Assembly: GCA_964644845.1 (NCBI GenBank)
Contig: CAZXXS010000119.1
Coordinates: 1 to 64,000 of the forward strand
Direction: 5' to 3'
Length of the DNA stretch: 64,000 nt
From: Geothermovivens sp964644845
GTDB taxonomy: Bacteria; Zhuqueibacterota; Zhuqueibacteria; Oleimicrobiales; Geothermoviventaceae
Shown here: positions 26,889 to 35,286 of the stretch, one piece after another
How positions within the stretch are numbered: the stretch's first letter is position 1
Layout of the letters: every line of letters begins with the position of its first letter
Position numbers and translations under genes: made by a program
Notes under the pieces: generated by a model
What the model was told of the DNA's origin: nothing
Database searches by the model: none
What the model saw: only the letters and a program-made list of their open reading frames with translations

Positions 26889-27614
26889 TTACAGCCGATC
26901 GACGATTTCCGTCGCCTTCTCGATTTCCCGAATGTAATCGCGACACAACTTTACCAGTTCGCTGGAGCCGAGTTTCAATTGACCGGCGCGAACCTTTGCC
27001 AGGCGGTCAAAAACCTCCACGCTCAACTCGAACAACTCCGCTGTTTGACGCAACAGAGCGGCTCGATCCCGCCGCGGCTCCTCACCACGAAGGACGACAA
27101 GCCCTTCAAAAACGCTGGAAAAACTCGGCAGGGAAACCCTGATCAGATGTTCCAGGCCTCTTCGCTTCCCGAGGGTAGCCAAAAAGCCTTCCCGCAGGTG
27201 CAACAGTTTGCCTTTGAGTTCCCTTTCGCACTGAAGTCGCAGATCTTCCGAGTCAATTTCCAGATCCGAAAGCACGTCCCGCCCGTAAACGGTTCGATGC
27301 CAGAGTTTCAGACCAAGAAATTCCACGGGAAAGCTGTCCAGCGAACGCCGGATGTAGTCGTCTGTCACGAACCTGGGCACAGCCACGCCCCGTTTCCCCC
27401 ACTTCCTCACGAAGTCGAAAGCCTTCTCCAGCTTGTCGAAGCCCTGAGGCACAAGGACAACGAAAAAGTTGACGTCGGAATGACCCGGCCGGTAATCCCC
27501 TCGTACAGCGCTACCGTAGAGCGCAACAGACACCAGGTCATCGCCGAAAATCTTCCTGAGGTCCTCCACCACCTCGGGGACAATCAGGTCCGGATTTTTC
27601 GGGCTTTTTCCCAT
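26889..27614 (-). CDS. Nucleotidyltransferase-domain protein
   Basis: Protein of 241 residues. An N-terminal polymerase-beta-like nucleotidyltransferase core (about 12-110) has the GS motif in YGSAVRGDY (33-41) and SDVNFFVV (46-53). The second carboxylate of the usual DxD metal pair is Asn (D47-x-N49); this DxN form occurs in a known subgroup, so activity is uncertain. The C-terminal half is helical, like HEPN or substrate-binding domains. A GAAGGAG site precedes the ATG. It lies between the TPM gene (234 bases upstream) and lemA (49 bases downstream). The substrate is unknown. Confidence 0.7.
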   Translation of the reverse strand: MGKSPKNPDLIVPEVVEDLRKIFGDDLVSVALYGSAVRGDYRPGHSDVNFFVVLVPQGFDKLEKAFDFVRKWGKRGVAVPRFVTDDYIRRSLDSFPVEFLGLKLWHRTVYGRDVLSDLEIDSEDLRLQCERELKGKLLHLREGFLATLGKRRGLEHLIRVSLPSFSSVFEGLVVLRGEEPRRDRAALLRQTAELFELSVEVFDRLAKVRAGQLKLGSSELVKLCRDYIREIEKATEIVDRL

Positions 27615-27848
27615 GGCTCCTTCGTGAAATCTCGTTCAAATCCGTCCACGTGAACGCCGGCACCGCGTTGCCGCCAGCGACACCCTGTGTACGCCGGTAC
27701 TTAATGCACTCAGACCGATCGGCTTCCCACCCGAATCCTACCGAAGAGGTGCCTCGTCCTTCCCAGGAACCCCGTCGTACGACCGGAAGCGCCCCTGCCG
27801 CAGAAGCGGCTCAACCCGTGCGAGCAGTCCGTTCACCCGGCCGCCGCC

Positions 27849-28676
27849 TCAGTAACCACCCCCGGCACCACCACCGCCGCTTGCGCCACCGCCGAAACCA
27901 CCGAATCCGCCGCCGAAACCGCCGCCCCCAAAGCCTCCACCAAACCCGCCACCTCCCCACCCGCCGCGACCACCGCCAAGGAAGATCAGTGGCCACAGTC
28001 CACTGCGAAACAGCAGCATCAAGAAAAACAGCGTGAAAAGGAAGCCGACCAGTTTCTTCACCGGGCTTTCGGCCGGTCGCTGCGTTGTAGCAGGTGTTGT
28101 TGGTACGTTCGTCGGCTGTTCCAAAGTCACACCGGCGTCCCGAGCGATGATCTGACCGATTTTCAACACGCCGACGTAGAAAGCTTCTCCGTAGCGTCCC
28201 TGCCGCAGCAGCGGTCGCATGAAGTGGCGGTAAATGTCCCCGGCCTTTGCGTCGTTGATGATCGGCTCCAGGCCGTAGCCGATCTCAATCCACACTTTCC
28301 GTTCTTTTACCGCGTTGAAAATCAGAACACCGTTGTCTTTGCCCTTTTTGCCAATCTTCCAGGCTTCGAAGAGACGGTTGGCGTAGTCCCGGTAGTCTTC
28401 GTCGCCGATGGTTGGCATGGTAGCCACCGCAATCTCAGCCCCCGTCTTGCGCTCGATTTCCCGGCACAAGGCCTCGATGCGCCCTTCCCACGAGGGATCA
28501 ATGACGTCAGCGAAATCGTTGACAAACCCAACGGGCTTGGGAAACTGCTGGGCACGGCCAGCGGGGACGAGAAAAACAGCCGACAGGGCAAGGAGGAGCG
28601 CAACAACGCTCAACAGCGAACTGGCAAGTCGGGATTTTCCGGCATGCCGACGTGCTAACCAAGGTGCAGAGGTCAC
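27849..28676 (-). CDS. TPM-domain (YgcG-like) membrane-anchored protein
   Basis: Protein of 275 residues: a signal/anchor (about 20-42), a TPM phosphatase-like domain (about 48-180, with GFVNDFADVIDPSWEGRIEA and DNGVLIFNAVKERKVWIEIG), a second membrane helix (FLFTLFFLMLLFRSGLWPLIF) and a Gly-rich tail of FGGG repeats. TPM proteins act in membrane-protein quality control and photosystem repair, and are often near lemA. The GTG start overlaps the stop of the preceding gene (GTGA), indicating coupled translation. The Gly-rich tail is low complexity. Confidence 0.85.
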   Translation of the reverse strand: MTSAPWLARRHAGKSRLASSLLSVVALLLALSAVFLVPAGRAQQFPKPVGFVNDFADVIDPSWEGRIEALCREIERKTGAEIAVATMPTIGDEDYRDYANRLFEAWKIGKKGKDNGVLIFNAVKERKVWIEIGYGLEPIINDAKAGDIYRHFMRPLLRQGRYGEAFYVGVLKIGQIIARDAGVTLEQPTNVPTTPATTQRPAESPVKKLVGFLFTLFFLMLLFRSGLWPLIFLGGGRGGWGGGGFGGGFGGGGFGGGFGGFGGGASGGGGAGGGY

Positions 28677-29089
28677 CGTTGCTCCTCGCTCGGTTCCGCG
28701 GAAACGCTGCGATGTCGGTGGTGAGAAACCTTTTTCCACTTCCAGCCGAACAGGAACGTGCCAAGCCTGCGGGTCCAACGGCGCTTGGCCATGACGCGTT
28801 TCAACCAGCTTCGTGGACGTCTGTAACCTCTGTGAGAGCTGTGATGTTCCCTCGCCTTCTGCTCGGCGAGAGCCCAAACGAACTGAGCATGCTGTTCGAT
28901 TTCGCGCTTGCGTTGCTCGGCGACCTCCCGGGCAAGTTCATCCGCGGTGAGGACCCCCTTGCGAATGAGAAGCCGCACCACCGTTTCCAAGCTAAAGTAC
29001 TTGTCGATGAAAATGTTCTCAAGCTGTTCTGCCCTCTGCGCCGCCCGCTCGTCGGGCGCGATCCGTCGCGCTCCCAACTCTTCTCCCAC
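28673..29089 (-). CDS. Small basic protein of unknown function
   Basis: Protein of 138 residues, no family recognised. The N-terminal half is helical (AEQLENIFIDKYFSLETVV, then LLIRKGVLTADELAREV), resembling a small winged-helix or dimerisation unit. The C-terminal half is strikingly basic and aromatic (about 85-130, many Arg/Lys/His/Trp), suited to nucleic acid or membrane-surface binding. Its GTG start is 3 bases after the response regulator, and its stop overlaps the TPM start, so all three are co-expressed. Confidence 0.6.
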   Translation of the reverse strand: MGEELGARRIAPDERAAQRAEQLENIFIDKYFSLETVVRLLIRKGVLTADELAREVAEQRKREIEQHAQFVWALAEQKAREHHSSHRGYRRPRSWLKRVMAKRRWTRRLGTFLFGWKWKKVSHHRHRSVSAEPSEEQR

Positions 29090-29092
29090 CCT

Positions 29093-29560
29093 TCACCTCA
29101 ACGCTTTTGCCAGTAAAATCCCCAACAGCAACCACACCGGAATGGAAATGATCAACGCCCAGTTCAACCCTTTCAAAAAGCTGATGGACTTCATTTGCTC
29201 ACTTTGCGCCAGCGCTTTCTCAATGCGAAAACGCAGTTCCTCCGGATTGACCGGCTTCATCAAGTAGTCGTACGCCCCCTCTTGGATGGCCTTCACCGCC
29301 GTCTCCACAGTGGGGTAGCCCGTCAGAACCAGAATCGGGACACGGGAGTCGATTGAGCGAATGTGCTGGAGGAGCTCCAGGCCGTCCATCTCGGGCATCT
29401 TCAAATCGCTGACGATCAGGTCAATTTGCTGAGACCGAAATTTGTCCAGCGCCTCCACGCCATTCCTGGCCGTGACGGCCTCGTACCCCCAGCGCTGAAG
29501 CAACTCGGTGAACAGTTGGAGGATGTCTTCCTCGTCGTCTACCACCAGAACACGCTTCAT
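29093..29560 (-). CDS. Response regulator receiver domain with a C-terminal membrane helix
   Basis: Protein of 155 residues. A complete receiver domain (1-120) has D8-D9 acidic pocket residues, phospho-acceptor Asp52 (VSDLKMPEMDG), Thr in VLTGYP and Lys in YLMKPVNP. In place of a DNA-binding or enzyme domain, it ends in a single hydrophobic segment (about 132-153, WALIISIPVWLLLGILLAKA). This would tether the receiver to the inner membrane, an unusual layout. No kinase gene is adjacent; the nearest is at 35287. Confidence 0.85.
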   Translation of the reverse strand: MKRVLVVDDEEDILQLFTELLQRWGYEAVTARNGVEALDKFRSQQIDLIVSDLKMPEMDGLELLQHIRSIDSRVPILVLTGYPTVETAVKAIQEGAYDYLMKPVNPEELRFRIEKALAQSEQMKSISFLKGLNWALIISIPVWLLLGILLAKALR

Positions 29561-29605
29561 CGCTTTGTTCCTCCCTCCTCGTCCCCCAAAGTAACCCTGC
29601 CAGAA

Positions 29606-30250
29606 CTACGGCTTCTCGGGCCACGGACAGAGGTCGTACACTACGCACTCCAAGCAATTCGGCTTCCGTGCCTTGCAAGTGTAGCGACCATGAAAAACCA
29701 GAAGATTTGTGGCGCGCGTCCACTTATCTTCCGGGAAAAGCTCTTTCAAATCCTTTTCGATTTGCTCCGGTTTGTTGGAGGAAGTAAAGCCAAGGCGCTG
29801 CGACACGCGTTTTACGTGCGTGTCCACAGCGATGGTCTGCTTACCCATCGCGTTACCCAGGACAATGCTGGCCGTCTTTCGACCAACCCCTGGCAGCGAC
29901 GCTAAGGCTTCGACCGTGTCCGGTACCTGCCCACCGAATTCCTCGATCAGTTTCTGACAACACCCCTTAAGCGCTTTGGCTTTGTTGCGGAAAAAACCAG
30001 TTGGCCGAATGGCTTCTTCAAGTTCTTCAACGGGTGCCCTGACGTAGTCCTCGGGTGACCGGTACTTTTTGAACAACTCCGCAGTGACTTGGTTTACCTT
30101 CGCATCTGTACACTGCGCGGCAAGGATCGTGGCAACAAGCAGTTCAAAGGGACTGGAGTAATTCAACTCAACCCGCGCGTCAGGGTACGCCCGCTCAAGC
30201 CGCTCCAGAATCCGTAGAGCCCGCCTCTTGTCTTCCTCCGACACGGCCAT
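29606..30250 (-). CDS. Endonuclease III
   Basis: Base-excision repair DNA glycosylase/AP lyase for oxidised pyrimidines. It has 214 residues: a helix-hairpin-helix with catalytic Lys125 (LPGVGRKTA), Asp143 (AVDTHV), and a C-terminal [4Fe-4S] site C192-x6-C199-x2-C202-x5-C208. Length is normal. It has its own promoter (30315-30343) and is first in the set that includes the receiver, TPM and lemA genes; the gap to the receiver gene is 45 bases. Confidence 0.96.
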   Translation of the reverse strand: MAVSEEDKRRALRILERLERAYPDARVELNYSSPFELLVATILAAQCTDAKVNQVTAELFKKYRSPEDYVRAPVEELEEAIRPTGFFRNKAKALKGCCQKLIEEFGGQVPDTVEALASLPGVGRKTASIVLGNAMGKQTIAVDTHVKRVSQRLGFTSSNKPEQIEKDLKELFPEDKWTRATNLLVFHGRYTCKARKPNCLECVVYDLCPWPEKP

Positions 30251-30314
30251 CCCTCACACCCGTTTGACGTTGAATTCAGTGCCCCAACAACGCGTAAATT
30301 CGTTAACGCAAAGC

Positions 30315-30343
30315 AATATAGAGCATTTGACCTTGATTTGCAA
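30315..30343 (-). promoter_or_regulatory. Promoter of nth
   Basis: On the minus strand TTGCAA (plus 30338-30343) and TATATT (30315-30320) have a 17-base spacer, 65 bases before the nth ATG. It is nearly identical in form to the bamA promoter. Confidence 0.6.
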
Positions 30344-30469
30344 GGCGAAAAAGGGACAGGGATTCCTCCGTTTTCTCATCGCAAGTCCGAGGCACCTTAA
30401 AGCTGCTTCGCTGTCGTGACTGACATCTTCTGCAGGCGAAGGCAACTGAAGGGAAATCCTCTTCAAGTT

Positions 30470-30920
30470 CCGGTCGACCCGGCCCGCCCGGAGTTCAAAA
30501 GCCCGAGTTCGGAGAGCAAGCGCCGCCTGAAGGCGGCTCCGTCGGGCGTGAATGGTCGGGTCCCTTTGTTCACGTCGCCGCAGCCCGTTGATTGGCGGCG
30601 CGGGTGAACCCAAGCTCTCAGATGCGATGTAGCTTTTGTAGTATCAGTAGTATCAGTCTGTTAGCGTACCTGTGCAGGTATTTGTGGAGGAACCTCTGGA
30701 GAAGGGGGCGCTTAGATTTCCTCGATTCCCACGGAGCTATTCCCAGGTGGTGCAAAAACACTGGTTCTGCACCTGAGGCCAGACACCGAAAATCCAACAC
30801 AAGCCAAGGACATACTATTCGCTATTTCCCGTTCTTGGGCTTCAAATCAGCTACGGAAGCCTTCTTGCTTTCCAAAGCCGTTCCATCCCCTTATCCCCGG
30901 TCACCCCCAGTATCCCCTTC
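30470..30920. repeat. Degenerate third copy of the palindromic repeat family
   Basis: A perfect module A hairpin (30522-30537, GCCGCC-TGAA-GGCGGC) follows a decayed module B (GCCCGCCCGGAGTTC near 30483). Further on, at 30881-30920, the run of ATCCCC motifs resembles the C-rich ATCCCCAACATCCCC tail that follows module A in the other clusters. Modules C, D and E were not found here. Confidence 0.6.
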
Positions 30921-31179
30921 ACTCGTTTCACAAAGAGGACCCCGGGGAGACGCACGTTGCCCGTACTGCAAGGCTAAGAGGTAAAGCCACGCAGTCCCTG
31001 TTTGGGCGAATCGAATATTCTCCGGGAAAAGCGGGGTAATCCCCGCCCTCAAAGACCTTGTAACTGCCCCACAAGTTTTGTAGGTTTGGTGAGAGGCGCT
31101 GCTCCGTCGCACTCTCTGTAGCGCGGAATCCAATCAGCGGGTTGAACAAGGCAAATCCGAGTTCGTGGAGAGGAAGATC

Positions 31180-33483
31180 GTGCGGGCTGGACGTTTCGTC
31201 GCGTGTGTTGTCGCAGCCGTTCTTTTCCAACCACTCCTCAGCCAGGCGCGTTCAAATCGCCCAGAGGTACGCGCCCTGTGGGTAACGCGGTGGGAGTACA
31301 AGACAGCGCGGGACGTTGAGACCATCGCCGATTGGGCTGTCCTCAATGGCTTCAATTTGCTCCTCTTTCAGGTCAGGGGCAACGGTACCGTTTACTTCGA
31401 TTCGGAGGTTGAACCAACAGACCCTTCACTTGGCTCACCGCCACGCTGGGACCCACTACGCACTGCCGTACAGGCAGCGCACGCACGCGGCCTGAAAATT
31501 CAAGCCTGGGTCAACGTGTTCCCCGGATGGCGTGGCACAAGGCCTCCGGACAACCCTGGACAGCTCTACAATTTGCATCCCGAGTGGTTCCTGCTCTCGC
31601 TGGACGGCAAGCGCGAGTTTCTCGGCGGTGACTACGCCTACCTCACCCCAACCTTGCCTTCGGTGCAGCAGTACCTGACGAGACTTTTCCAGGAAATTTG
31701 GCGAAAATACGACGTAGACGGCCTCCACCTCGACTACTTCCGCTACCCGGGGCCAGGCTACGGCTACGATCCCGTGTCTCTGGCCATCTTTCGCGGCCTG
31801 ACAGGGGCAACACCTGACTCGCTCCTGCGCGCCTGGGATGCGTTCCGGCGCGACGCTGTGACGCAGCTTCTGCGAAACCTCCACGCCGCTCTGAAGCGGG
31901 ATCGGCGAGAGCTGTCCATCACGGCCGCAGTCATCGGCGACTACGAACTCGGCCGAAGCGTTTTTCTGCAGGACAGTCACCAGTGGATGGCCGATGGCCT
32001 TGTGGATGCCATTTTCCCCATGACCTACACATCCGACACTACGCGCTTCGCTCGAGAGGTTCGCGAACACTTGCTGGACGCGCACCGCTGTGCTGTGATT
32101 CCCGGCATCATGGCCCGTTCGGGCTACCCGGTGGCTCAGGAAATCGCGTTGAGCAGAAAACTCGGAACGTTGGGTTTCTGCGTGTTCTCCTTCGGTGAGC
32201 TCCGGACGCTCCTGGAGCAATCACCTGTTGACTCCCAACTGATTACCAGCCTGCTTTTCGAGCCTGCCGAATGCCCTGCACTTGTCCAGAGGCGAATGTC
32301 CGCCGACACCAGGGGACCGAACATCCGCGACATCCGTACGGAGCCAGATCCGGTTCCAACAGACCACCCGTGGACCGTGAGCGCTCGAATTGCGGACCCG
32401 GCAGGCATCCTTGTTTCGCCCAAGAACCCGAAAGCTCCCTACTTGATCTGGACCAGCGGGGACCCCAGCGAGGGAGGGCATGTGGTAGTGCTCGAACCTG
32501 CGCTGGGCGAACGGGATCTTTACAGGACCTCCGAAGCCCTTCCGGCGGCCCCCGCGGGTCAGGCGGTTACGTTTCGGATCTTTGCGGCCGACCGAAGCGC
32601 CTCCGAGGCAAGTCGCACAAACTGGAATTACAGCGTGCTCCAGCGGCGCTGGCCCGTCCCCAGCCGCAGCCGCTGGCGCCGGATTGGTTTTTTCGGCCCC
32701 GCAATCTGGGGACCCGGCGCGTGTGAGACCGACAGACTCGGCAACCTGTGGGTCGCCGAGACCTTGCGCCACCAGATCCGCGTTTTCTCTCCGGACGGGT
32801 TCGAACTGCCCTTCTCGCCCGTTCGGACCGGGCTAAATCCGGAAGGACGCCCCGTTTCCCTGGGTCGACCCTCAGGTCTGGTTATCCGGAACGACACCGT
32901 GTTTGTGGCTGCAAACGCCAGGGGCACGAAGCTTTTCCGTTTTCAAGCCGCCACCGGCAAGGGCCTACCTGCGGTTAAACTCAGTTTTTCCGTTGGAGAT
33001 CTCGAGGCTGGTCCACACGGGGCTTTCCTCGCAGCTGCGCCTGCAGGGTCGTGCTGGCGTCTCTTCGACGCCGCGGGAAACGACCTCAAGACGCCGGTTT
33101 GCACCTCGCACCTGACCCAGGGTCTGGCGATCCTAGCAGACGGTTCGGCTGTCCTGGCGACATGCCGATCCGAGGATGTTGTTCACGTCTGGAAACGAAT
33201 CGGAACGTCTGGTTTCCTGTATGAAGAAATCCCCCACGACCTACCTTTTCGCGACATTCGCATCGGGGACGTGGAAACAGGACCGAACGGTCACGTTTTC
33301 CTCTGCCTCACTGGCGCGGGAATGGTTCTGGAGCTGAACACCGAGTTCCAGGTCGTGGGTGCCCTGCGCCAGGGGCTCCGGGCTCCGAGGACAGTCGCTC
33401 TTTCGCCTGACGGTCAGCGCTGCTACGTCGTAGAAGCAGCGGGCATCGGCCCTGAGCGAATTCATCTTTTCCTGAGAGACTAA
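31180..33483 (+). CDS. Exported glycoside-hydrolase-like (GHL10/DUF187) protein with C-terminal beta-propeller
   Basis: Protein of 767 residues. Signal peptide (about 1-24), then a TIM-barrel GHL10 domain (about 30-330) with VRALWVTRWEY, LFQVRGNGTVYFDSEVEP, the GLHLDYFRYPGPGYGYD strand and MADGLVDAIFPMTYTSD. A linking beta domain (about 370-480) follows, then an NHL/SMP-30-like propeller (about 500-767; DRLGNLWVAETLRHQIRVFS, ALSPDGQRCYVVEAAG). GHL10 relatives (YngK, YddW) act on cell-wall or surface glycans, but activity is largely uncharacterised. GTG at 31180 with GAGAGGA upstream is preferred over the GTG five codons earlier. Confidence 0.85.
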   Translation: MRAGRFVACVVAAVLFQPLLSQARSNRPEVRALWVTRWEYKTARDVETIADWAVLNGFNLLLFQVRGNGTVYFDSEVEPTDPSLGSPPRWDPLRTAVQAAHARGLKIQAWVNVFPGWRGTRPPDNPGQLYNLHPEWFLLSLDGKREFLGGDYAYLTPTLPSVQQYLTRLFQEIWRKYDVDGLHLDYFRYPGPGYGYDPVSLAIFRGLTGATPDSLLRAWDAFRRDAVTQLLRNLHAALKRDRRELSITAAVIGDYELGRSVFLQDSHQWMADGLVDAIFPMTYTSDTTRFAREVREHLLDAHRCAVIPGIMARSGYPVAQEIALSRKLGTLGFCVFSFGELRTLLEQSPVDSQLITSLLFEPAECPALVQRRMSADTRGPNIRDIRTEPDPVPTDHPWTVSARIADPAGILVSPKNPKAPYLIWTSGDPSEGGHVVVLEPALGERDLYRTSEALPAAPAGQAVTFRIFAADRSASEASRTNWNYSVLQRRWPVPSRSRWRRIGFFGPAIWGPGACETDRLGNLWVAETLRHQIRVFSPDGFELPFSPVRTGLNPEGRPVSLGRPSGLVIRNDTVFVAANARGTKLFRFQAATGKGLPAVKLSFSVGDLEAGPHGAFLAAAPAGSCWRLFDAAGNDLKTPVCTSHLTQGLAILADGSAVLATCRSEDVVHVWKRIGTSGFLYEEIPHDLPFRDIRIGDVETGPNGHVFLCLTGAGMVLELNTEFQVVGALRQGLRAPRTVALSPDGQRCYVVEAAGIGPERIHLFLRD

Positions 33484-33738
33484 GTACGAGGGCCACAGCC
33501 GCAGATGGTAGGGTGCAGTCCCCCACCCAGGACGGGTTCCCGCTTTCCTTGGGGGGTAACCGAGCGAAAATCGCGGCGAGGAAACCTCCCGCGAGATTTC
33601 CTGACCAGCTTCCCGCAAATCCACCCCCTGTTCACAGACGCTGCGACACCCCTTGGCCGCGAAAAGCGGATGACCTTTCCCTCCGTCGCAGCACCGGGCA
33701 CCACACCGAAATGCTGACAAACGACGCTCGTCCTGGTG

Positions 33739-35091
33739 TCAGTCTGCTTCGCGCACGCCCAGACGCTCCATCATCGAGTAGAGCCGCCGCCGTGTGATTC
33801 CGAGGAGCTGAGCAGCCCGACTCTTGTTCCCTTGTGCCTTCTGCAAAGCGCGTCGGATCAGGCTCCGTTCCACGTCTTCGATTGACAGCCCTCCGTCCGG
33901 AATCTCGAGTTCCCACCCCCCGACGCGGCTCGTGTGCGAACCAAATCCTGGCGGCAAAACGTCCACCGTCAGTGGGCCATTACCTGCCAAAATGAGCATT
34001 CTCTCCACGGTGCTCTCGAGCTCACGCACATTGCCAGGCCAATCGTACTCCATCAGCCGGACCAGCAAGGCTGGCTGCACTTCGCGGTCAGCCGCGCCGT
34101 GCTTGCGCAGGAAGAAACGAACGAGCTCGGGAATGTCTTCTTTCCGCTCGCGCAAAGGGGGGACAAAAATCGGGAAAACGTTGACGCGGTAGTACAGATC
34201 CTCGCGGAATTTGCCCTCCCGCAGCATGGTTTCCAGGTCCTGGTTGGTCGCGCAGATTACCCGGGCTTCGACCTGAATCGGCTGCGTCCCACCCAGACGC
34301 TCCACCTGGCGATTCTGCAGAACACGCAGCAGCTTGACCTGCATGGCGAGGGACATTTCCCCGATCTCATCCAGAAACAGCGTTCCTTTGCCCGCCAGCT
34401 CAAAACGACCCGGTTTTCTTCTGTCCGCGCCGGTAAATGCGCCACGCTCAAAGCCAAACAACTCACTCTCCAGGAGATTTTCGGGCAAGGCACCGCTGTT
34501 CACAGCGACAAAAGGTTCGTTGGCTCGCGGACTCAGGTAGTGAATCGCTTGGGCCACCAGCTCTTTGCCCGTACCGCTTTCCCCGCGGATGAGCACCGTG
34601 GCGTCCGTTGGCGCAACCTTGTGCACCATTTCGTACACCTTCTGCATGGCCGAACTTTTGCCGACCATGTTTTCCAGAGAGTAGCGCTCCCCGAGCTGCG
34701 ACCTGAGCTGCACATTCTCGCGGCGCAGTGCCGACTTTTCCAGGATGTGCCGCACCTTCAGGCGGAGCTCATCCATGTCAAAAGGTTTGATGACGTAGTC
34801 GTAGGCGCCTTTGCGCAGCGCGTCCACGGCCGTTTGCGAGGTCGCGTAGGCCGTGATCAAAATGACTTCCGTCTCCGGCCATTTTCGCTTAATGCGCTCC
34901 AGCAAAGCGATGCCGTCCAGATCCGGCATACGCAAGTCGGTGATCACCACGTCGTAGCGTTTCTTGCCCAGCAGATCGAGCGCTTCTGTGCCGCTCGAGG
35001 CAACATCCGCCTGAAGGTCGTCGCCTTCCAGGCCCGCCTTCAGAACCGCCCCCATTTTCGGTTCGTCGTCGACCAGCAGCACGTTTGCCAC
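33739..35091 (-). CDS. NtrC-type sigma-54-dependent response regulator
   Basis: Protein of 450 residues: receiver (1-120; Asp52 in VVITDLRMPDLDG), AAA+ domain (about 140-375; Walker A GESGTGKE, GAFTGA loop for sigma-54 contact) and a C-terminal Fis-type helix-turn-helix (AQGNKSRAAQLLGITRRRLY). When phosphorylated it should activate promoters used by RpoN. The GTG start has GGAGG nearby and directly precedes VLLVDDEP; upstream in-frame sequence has no family match. The kinase gene lies about 195 bases upstream in the same direction. Confidence 0.93.
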   Translation of the reverse strand: MANVLLVDDEPKMGAVLKAGLEGDDLQADVASSGTEALDLLGKKRYDVVITDLRMPDLDGIALLERIKRKWPETEVILITAYATSQTAVDALRKGAYDYVIKPFDMDELRLKVRHILEKSALRRENVQLRSQLGERYSLENMVGKSSAMQKVYEMVHKVAPTDATVLIRGESGTGKELVAQAIHYLSPRANEPFVAVNSGALPENLLESELFGFERGAFTGADRRKPGRFELAGKGTLFLDEIGEMSLAMQVKLLRVLQNRQVERLGGTQPIQVEARVICATNQDLETMLREGKFREDLYYRVNVFPIFVPPLRERKEDIPELVRFFLRKHGAADREVQPALLVRLMEYDWPGNVRELESTVERMLILAGNGPLTVDVLPPGFGSHTSRVGGWELEIPDGGLSIEDVERSLIRRALQKAQGNKSRAAQLLGITRRRLYSMMERLGVREAD

Positions 35092-35286
35092 CGGCACCTC
35101 CTCCCACAACCGGGTTTTGCTTTCCCAACCTGGCCTCAACCTCAGCAGAGCGCGGAAAACGCCACTGGTCCACCAACCCGTGTCTCGCTTCCACTCACTC
35201 GCAGTGAAGCCAGGCAAATTCCACGTTCTACCAGTCACGCGTTGAGCTCCCTCGAGAAAAAACCTCCAGGAAGCCAAACAGAGCCG

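Larger units (their letters stand above)
30251..31179. other. Intergenic region between nth and the glycosidase-like gene
   Basis: About 930 bases without a convincing gene. It holds the nth promoter (30315-30343), a decayed copy of the palindromic repeat family (30470-30540 and 30881-30920) and a tandem 9-base repeat GTAGTATCA x2 (30638-30655). No clear promoter was found for the rightward gene at 31180. Confidence 0.6.
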
